The notes beneath the pieces were generated by a model. It was not told the DNA's origin, did not search any database, and worked only from the letters and a program-made list of their open reading frames with translations. From positions 1 to 21,942 of IMG/VR virus record IMGVR_UViG_3300046170_000005: a stretch of DNA of 21,942 nucleotides; one strand, written 5' to 3'. Position 1 is the first letter of the stretch, and each line of letters opens with the position of its first letter. A program made the position numbers and the translations under genes. This document shows, piece by piece, positions 14,627 to 21,942 of this stretch. The stretch is from a virus.

Positions 14627-17600
14627 TTATTCTTCTATTTTATCAGAATTTTCTTCTTTAATAAAGTTAATAGGATATGTATTATCAGTTTTTTCTATAA
14701 ACTCAACTAACTTCATAATCATAATTGCTTGTTTTTTACTGTCTGTTTCAGTTAAAAAATCTTGTAACAATACAGTTCCACCAGCCATTTGAGATAATCT
14801 GTCAATTAATAATTTATTAGTTTTTAAACTTTCACTTCTTGCTAATAATGCCATTTTATGTTTATTTGTTAATGGTTCACCTGTAGTTAAATTTACAATA
14901 GCTTCTTTAAAATCAAGTGTAACTTGAGCATTTTCTTTTTCGTATTGTTGTAATCCACCTTCAGAATTTTCCATATATCCTACTATTGGATTATTACCAA
15001 TTTTTACAAATCTATTAAGTATTCTACCTACTACTGGCATATCAAGCATTTCTTCTAATTCTGAAGATATTTCTTCAAAGTTATTGCTTTTAAATTTATA
15101 TAAACCTTGACCAGAATAAGTATTAAAGAACCATTTTAATAATTCTTTGTTTTTTCTAGCATCATCTGCTTTATCAGTTGTTTTATCAATTGCAGTTGTA
15201 CCTCTAAAATCATCATATGGAGTAGTACCATTCATCCAACCAATAACATCACCAAATAAACTAAATACTGGGTTCATAGAAGGTAAACCAGAACTACCTA
15301 AATAACCAAACAAATCAGCAGGTGTTTCAAATGTACCTGTCTTTCCATCATCACCAATACTCATTGCTTTGTATAAAAATCCATTAATTAATCTAGATGT
15401 TTCGTCTTGTGGTATTCTTAAATATACTGGTCTTCCATCTTGTGTTTCACCTAAAACAATTGGAATGTAATTTATTTTATCCCAATCAGATATACCGTAT
15501 TTATAAACCATACCTAACGAAGCACCAAATAATCCTACTTCCATCATTTTTTGTAAAATTTTAGGCATTACGTTATAAGCTATAAACTTACCACCAACTG
15601 ATGCAGGGTCTTCTCTAAACCTAGTTATATCTGCTCTCCAACCTTCTTTAAATGCATTAGAATATAAATATAAATTATTAGTAAATGCATTTAATCTACC
15701 TTGTCTTAAAAAGTTTGGTGATCCTACTTCCGATTGTATTCTTAACATCATTTCTTTATCATTCATTTTTAAATCACCTCTTTTTATTGCATCTCTTAAA
15801 TACATAGTTCCTGCAATTTTAGGTGTTCTTTCAAACATTCTAGCAAAGTTACCTAGTGTAGAAAATAAATGACCAAACGTATCATTCCAAAATTTATCAA
15901 ATCCTTTTTTCTTTTGCATATCACCAAGTAATCTTTCAAGCATATATGTGTCTGGATCAAGACCCTTCATTAATGCTTTACTACCTGCTTGTCCTCTATA
16001 TCCTTCATTCATAGAGATTAAAAAACCTTCACTTTCCATCCATCTAGTAAGTTCAGTACCATCTTTAAAAATAGATTGGTATGCAGGTTTAACTGCTTTA
16101 AAATAATATTTAAACAATGAGTTTTTACCCTTTACCAGCAATATCAATATATCTAGCATTAGGTAGTAGTTTAACTGATCTGTTTAAATCTCTAGCTAAG
16201 TTGATTGGCCAGAAAGCAGGATTATATTCTGTAAACATTTTTCTAAATACATCACCTGTTCCTGTCATAATTTTGTACATCATCATTGTACCGTTTGGAT
16301 TTTCTTTAAATGATTGTGCTACAAATTTATTAACGTGCCAATGTTGCATCTTACCATCTTTCATGTAACTAAATTGTTCCATGCCTTTAGCTGGTTTTTC
16401 TAATTTACCTTCTCCAATAAATTTAGGTTTGTAAATAACTCTATCTGGTCTATATGCTTCTCCAGATTTTTTACCATATGTTTCCATCCAATTTTTGTTT
16501 TCTTTTAACCATTTAACAGTTAAAGCCATTGTTCTATGTCTTTTGGCTTCAACCATTAACAACATATCTTTTTCAAGTGTTGCATTAAATACATTCATAA
16601 TGTCATCAAATGTACCTTTTGATCCTTTTAAAAATCTTGTAGCGCTTGAGTTTGGCCCGTATTTTTCTATACGTTCTAACAAATATTTTCTTACGTTAAA
16701 TGTAACGTATTCTTTATTGTTTTCTAATTTAGCAATTAGTTCTTTGTCATACATTCCACTTTCTTTTAATTCTGGAATAACCATTTCTTGTCTAACTTTA
16801 TAAAATTCATTTGTTAGTTCAAATAGTTGTGGATGTAATTTTACATAATAATCATATATTTCTTTTGCAGTTCTATTACCTAATACTTTTGCTAAGTCTG
16901 GATTGACTTTCATAATACCTAGTGAATTAACTAATTTGTTTCTTTGTGAACTTTCAGCTATGTTTCTTAAAAATAACATAGTACCAATATCAATACTGTT
17001 GTATCCCAATTCTTCTGCTGGTTTTACAACTTTACGCATCATATCATCTGTGTATCTTTTTAATTTAGCATGACGGTATCTGTAGTTTTCAATTGACCAG
17101 TTTAATTCTTTTGCTAATGGACTATGCCATCTATCACTACCAGTTCCTCTAAATCTTCTATATATCCAGAAAAAGTTATCAATTGCTTCAGTACCAAGAA
17201 CATCAGCTAAATCTGGTTTGTAATCTTTTTCTATTCTTTTAATTGTAGCTTCATTAGTTTCTCTAAACATATTACCAATGTCAGATACTACTTTACTTAA
17301 TCTTTTATCTGTTCCAGATTTTAAATCTATTTGTATTCTTTCCCAGTTTGCTCTTACTTCTGGTCTAGCATCCATATAATGCATCCACATTTCCCATGTT
17401 CTAGGTGCATTGTTTTTAACCCATTGTGGTCTTAGCATAAATGCCATCATAAAATCTGCCATTAGTTCTCTAGGGCCATCTCTATATTCTGTGTATTTTT
17501 GAGATGCGGCTCTATCAAAAGGTTTCCATTTTGCAGATAAATTTTTAAGTTCTGTAGTAATCCATTCTTTATTAACTAATCCTCTTTCTTTAATTATTCT

Positions 17601-20600
17601 TTCAAATTTATCTTTAAAGATTTTGTATGCTTCATTAGTCAATCTGCTGTCACTAGGTTTACCATTAATTTTATCTGCAATAGCTTTCATATGATGTGAC
17701 ATTAGACCCTTCATTGCATCTTTAACTACTAATTTTTTAACTTCAGCAGGTAGTTTTACAAATGCATTATAAAAGTCTGGATTAATCTTTTCTCTAGCAG
17801 ATGCATCATTAAATATTTTAAGTATAGTATCTGGTGTAATTTCTAACTGTTTAATTTCTGCGTTAGTTTCTTTTTCTTTAGCTTTTGCTTCTTTTATAGC
17901 GGCACTTTTTATAGCTTCTATTTCTTTAGCACTTAATGGTTTTGCACCTTCATTTTTACCATCAATCCATTTATTCATATAACCTTTTAAAGCGGCTATA
18001 GAACCTAATATATTACCTCTTGATAATGTAGCATTTGGTAAATAATCAATTAAATGTCCTAATTCATGTGCAAACGTCATTAAAAATTGTTCTGGGTTTT
18101 TTTGTAATGCTTCGTTGATAACTATTCTAGGTGATTTCTTTCCTTTAAATTGGAAATAACCATTTAGACCTGTTGGTAAGTTATTTAGTTCTGGTGATTT
18201 TTTAACAAATGCTTTGTATAATTCTACAAGATCAATCATATCTAAACCTCTTGATGAATTAAATAGACCCTTCCATTGAGCCGCATTATTTGCGTAGTCT
18301 GCTGGTAAATTCTTTTCTTGTGTAAATATATCTCTAGGTATTCCCCAATTATCACCATCTTTACTACTGTTTACTCTATCAAAATACACACCATCTTTTG
18401 TTTTAAAAGTATCAAAATAATTAGTAGCTTGTGCATCTATTTCACCATTAATTTTTTCACCTTTTATAGTTGCAAGTATTTTACCGCTTTCTGGATGCAA
18501 CATCATAATTACTTGTTTTGCATCACTACCCATCATATCAGCAGTTTTTATTGTTCCTTTATCATTAAATCTAATTAATTGTTCATAAGCTGATCTTGGT
18601 ATAGCAACATTTTCATTACCTACTCTAACAATTAATTGTTCAACATTACCTTTTAAACCAAAAATTACTTCAACTTTTTTAGCAGTAGAAGATAATCCAT
18701 TACGTTCTTTGTTAATTAATTCTTTAGCATTTTGGTATTCTGTTTTTAATTCTTTATTTTCTTTTAATCGTTTTGTTATTTCTGGATAAAATTTAGATTG
18801 AACAGTAATTGTTTCATTAGCAATTGTTTTACCATCTTTTGTAATAATTTTTATAGCACTACCTGTATCTCTAACAGCTAAGTCAGCATTGCTTTTAAAT
18901 GTACTTTCTGTATAAATATTTTGTTTATTTTTTGTAACCTCAACAACATTAACATTAAATTCACCATTAGATTTTCTTTCAACAAATGATGTATCTTTAG
19001 CAAAATTTATATTAATTTTGTCACCTTCTATTTTTATTTCAACAAGTTTGTTTGGTGCTTTTCTAACTTCACTTTCTAATACTGGTATTTTAACACCATT
19101 TGTTTTTTCAATTATAACAACTTTTTCATTACCAATTGTTTCTTTACCAATTACTCTACCAACTTCTGTAGAAGATGTAGATACATTAACAATTTCATTG
19201 TTTTTAAATTTTGGTGGAGGTAGTAATTTAATATTAGATTGTTTTTCTAATCCTTCTACAACTGTTTTAGCACCTTGTTCATAAAGAGTTGGCATTTGAC
19301 CATTTTCTATTTGATGTCTAACAGTTACATCTTTTTCCATGTCTTTAATTACATCTCTAGGATGTCTGCCGTATTCAGTATAAATGTCTTTAAACATCTT
19401 CATACCTCGTATTGATCCATGTATTCCAAAAACCAAGACCGTAGCATGAGCAAAATCTCTCATTGTAGGTACATGACCTTCTAATGCCGCACCTAATGTA
19501 GTCATCACAGCTATTTCTGATGAAAGTCTAGCTGTTGTACTACCTGTTAATGCTTTAACTTTTGCACCAACACCAAATGTAGCACCACCAATTACTGCTG
19601 TTTTACCAGCAACTATTGCTGTTTTTTTATCCATGTAATGACTTAAAAATTCTGGAAATGATCCTACAAAATTATCTTCTATTGCTCTCATATAAGATGA
19701 TCTAATTACTTCTGGTAATGCAAAACCACCAGCACCACATATAATAGGTAACGCAGGTGCGGCTGTACCTGCACTTCCAACTAAAGCTGTACCACCTGCC
19801 GCAAAACAACCTGCCGCCATAAATGGTAAATCATTTACTAACGTAACAGCAGATGCAACAATATCTTTATCAAATCTTTGTTCTTGATACATAAATATTC
19901 TTTGTATTGCTTCTTTAGGATCAGCGTTAGGATCATCAATAAATACTTGATAATATCTATCTAGCATACCATTTACAGATTGCTCGTAACCATTTGTAAA
20001 TACGTTGTAATAACCTTTACCACCAAAAGCATTTAATACTTTATCACCAACATTTGCAGGTAATTTTTCTAATGCTTTAGTTACAATATTATCATTACCC
20101 CAATAAGCTAGTTGTGCAGTTTCATAATCATATTGATCTGTACCAAATTTATCAAAATATTTATCAGTTCTGTCTTTTAATTCTTGATTATCAACAAGTC
20201 TGTATTCTTGCCCTACACCTGCTTCTATGTCTTCTACTTTTTCATAATCAGCATGATGATATTCAATGTATAATTTTTTCATTGCATCAACATCACCATT
20301 AGCAATTGCTTTAATTAATTGATCTGAACCAGCACGATTAAACTTTTCACTTTTAGGTATTTCTAAAAAATTAGCTAATGCTAATGCTTTTTGTTCATCT
20401 GGTGATAATCTTGTAGGGTCTTCATGTTTAAATGCTTCTGTTACCCAATAAGGTAATTCATAATCTTTATTTACTTTTCTATTTACGTTTATAAATCTAT
20501 TTAAAGCAGTTCTAAAACCGCTTTTTCTAAATTGAAATAAACCACCAGCACTACCATCTGCATTATAAATATTTCTATTATTACTTTCTAAGGCTGAAAC

Positions 20601-21380
20601 AAATGACATGAACTCATTAAGATACATAATTTGTAAATCATTAAATTCATAATTTTGTTTAGCATATTCTAACATTGTTTTTGAATTTGCACCTGTAGAA
20701 AAAGCTGTATGTAATACATTAACAGGTTCGTTAGCTTTTCTTTCATCTTCAGCTTGTTCGTAATTTGTATCAAAAAGATATCTACCTGTTTCTTTGTTAA
20801 AACCAAAATTACCTGCAATAGCATCTTTAGCTTGTGCGTTTTCTAGTAATTTAACTTGCTCATCATTTAATGCACTTTCTGCTAAAGTTAAATCAACACC
20901 ACCTTTAAATTTTTCTTTTTCATATGCTATGTTTGGATAATATTTTTCCATCCAATTATCTATAAATCCTACTCTACCATTATCATCTTCTTTAAATAAT
21001 TTATATGCTTCATCTATTTTATTAAGAATTTTAGCTTGATCTTTATTTTTTAATAAATCAAATGTAGTATTTTTAAGATTATATTTACCGTCAGATGTTT
21101 TGTTAGATTTAATAGTGTCAGCATTTTCATCATCTTGTAATTTCATTAATGATGTTTTTTTACCTAAAGGCATTTGATTTTCTGTAATAGCAGTTGTATC
21201 TTCCTGCATATCAGTATCTAATAATGAATTAGATTTAATAGGTACTATACCGTAACTATTGTATATTTCTTTTTTATTAAATCCTGCTTTTTCTAAAAGA
21301 GGTACTTGGGTATCAACATACGATTTTATTGTGTCTGTATCAAACCCAGCTTGTGATAATTGTAAAGCTGTAATTTTCAT
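14627..21380 (-). CDS. Giant ejected internal virion protein: transglycosylase, zinc peptidase, polyvalent-type C-terminus (frameshifted)
   Basis: Predicted 2250-aa protein that would be injected with the DNA. As read it is two frames: 21380-16125 (1751 aa) and a continuation to 14627. The first ends AGKG then TAA; with one G removed from GGG (16130-16128) it continues A-G-K-G-K-N-S-L-F-K without a break, and the total is in frame. Domains: lytic-transglycosylase-like region about 255-350 with catalytic candidate E265 (SALESNN) and ADGSAGGLFQF; hydrophobic stretch about 510-580 (FMAAGCFAAGG onward) for membrane channel formation; charged middle; HELGH zinc-binding motif at 1105-1109 (gluzincin-like peptidase); then large helical parts including 'FTEYNPAFWPINLARDLNRS', which resembles a polyvalent-protein associated domain (LPD38-type). 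T7 gp16 is the functional analogue. Domain names beyond the two enzyme motifs are by recall. Confidence 0.78.
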
Positions 21381-21382
21381 AG

Positions 21383-21942
21383 TTATTCAAAGTCTGGCAT
21401 TATAAACAAATCAGATATATCTAATGTTTCAACATTTTGTCCAGTAATAACACTAGGTAATCCATCTGTTCTCTTTATTAATTTTTTAGCTCGTTTTAAA
21501 TAAGTAATAACATCTTCACCTTCATTTCTTGGAGGCATAACAAGATTAGCATTACTTGGTGTTTTACCTACAAAATATTCGTTAGGCATAATATAAAAAG
21601 ATTGATCTGTAGCTGTTGGGCCAACAATACCTTTAATTTTGTTTTGTAGTTCATTTAATCTTTCATCACTTATAGTACCTTTATAAGTTTCAATTAAATC
21701 ACCTAAAATATAATTTGGATGTCTTCTATTGACTAGCATATTTTCATATGTAAATCCTTTACGTTCACCTTCAGCAAGTAATCTATACATATTATTCATA
21801 GCATTATATGCTTCTTGGGTCATTTTTCCACTATCTAATGCACTTAATAAAGCACCTGTTCTTTCTTCTGGTGGTAATTGTTGTAAACTATTTAACATTC
21901 CTAACACACCTTCATCAGCACCTATTTCTTTCATCAACATAG
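21383..21942 (-). CDS. Virion protein, C-terminal part (5' end outside window)
   Basis: At least 185 aa, open to the edge, so the first ATG visible (21940) need not be the start. Mostly helical and charged with LNSLQQLPPEERTGALLSAL and a YKGTISDERLNELQNKIKG segment, ending LDISDLFIMPDFE. No family recognised. Its position just upstream of the giant ejected protein, with only a 2-base gap, is where podoviruses encode another internal core or ejection protein. That role is inference from order. Confidence 0.6.
   Translation of the reverse strand, partial: MLMKEIGADEGVLGMLNSLQQLPPEERTGALLSALDSGKMTQEAYNAMNNMYRLLAEGERKGFTYENMLVNRRHPNYILGDLIETYKGTISDERLNELQNKIKGIVGPTATDQSFYIMPNEYFVGKTPSNANLVMPPRNEGEDVITYLKRAKKLIKRTDGLPSVITGQNVETLDISDLFIMPDFE

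Noticed and set aside
1-21942. tRNA, rRNA, insertion sequence, integrase or attachment site
   Set aside because: No cloverleaf, transposase-like or recombinase-like sequence seen; gene-free gaps are short and accounted for.

Overview
This window is a contiguous piece of a double-stranded DNA bacteriophage genome. It is strongly A+T-rich and densely packed. The virion genes (T7-type tail-fibre N-terminus, a very large ejected internal protein with a transglycosylase and a zinc-peptidase motif, LamG/SPRY-like fibre proteins) point to a short-tailed podovirus. The low G+C, the many conserved mini-proteins, and fibre and 44-aa basic proteins resembling ones I recall from marine phages suggest a marine low-GC alphaproteobacterial host, possibly SAR11-like. 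The host is inference. No host genes, tRNAs, integrase or CRISPR array are visible.

Layout. (1) Positions 1-3623, minus strand: an early/replication block. A small coiled-coil gene and a Cro-like helix-turn-helix regulator come first. After about 300 bp of control DNA (tandem 11-bp dyad repeats, a purine hexamer repeat, RNA hairpins, a promoter) come a DUF1376 replication protein, a small secreted or membrane protein, a RepB/AEP-type primase, an SF2 helicase and the first codons of another gene. (2) Positions 3624-3733: a divergent control region with two back-to-back -35 boxes; the leftward transcript looks leaderless. (3) Positions 3734-8321, plus strand: an SSB-like protein, a RecB/Cas4-like nuclease with a Cys cluster, DUF3310, a run of mini-proteins (several membrane-spanning), holin candidates, a T4-type endolysin, and a metallophosphoesterase. 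(4) Positions 8318-21942, minus strand, convergent with block 3: fibre/adhesin genes, a T7-like tail-fibre protein, a predicted 2250-aa ejected polyvalent-type protein, and the 3' part of another virion protein. Most neighbouring genes overlap as TAATG, ATGA or GTGA, so translation is probably coupled throughout.

Two global signals stand out. First, reading both strands by eye I found no GANTC site, no GGWCC site and only one cluster of two overlapping GCWGC sites, while GGSCC (about 16) and GCSGC (about 30) are common. Codon choice at Glu-Ser, Asp-Ser, Gly-Pro and Ala-Ala pairs bears this out, which looks like strong selection against these palindromes (restriction or methylation avoidance). 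Second, four minus-strand genes (helicase, two fibre genes, the giant internal protein) are each broken by what reads as one extra base. Removing it restores a full-length family-like protein in every case. These are most simply sequence insertions, but three of the four place TAA directly after the shift site, so recoding should be excluded.
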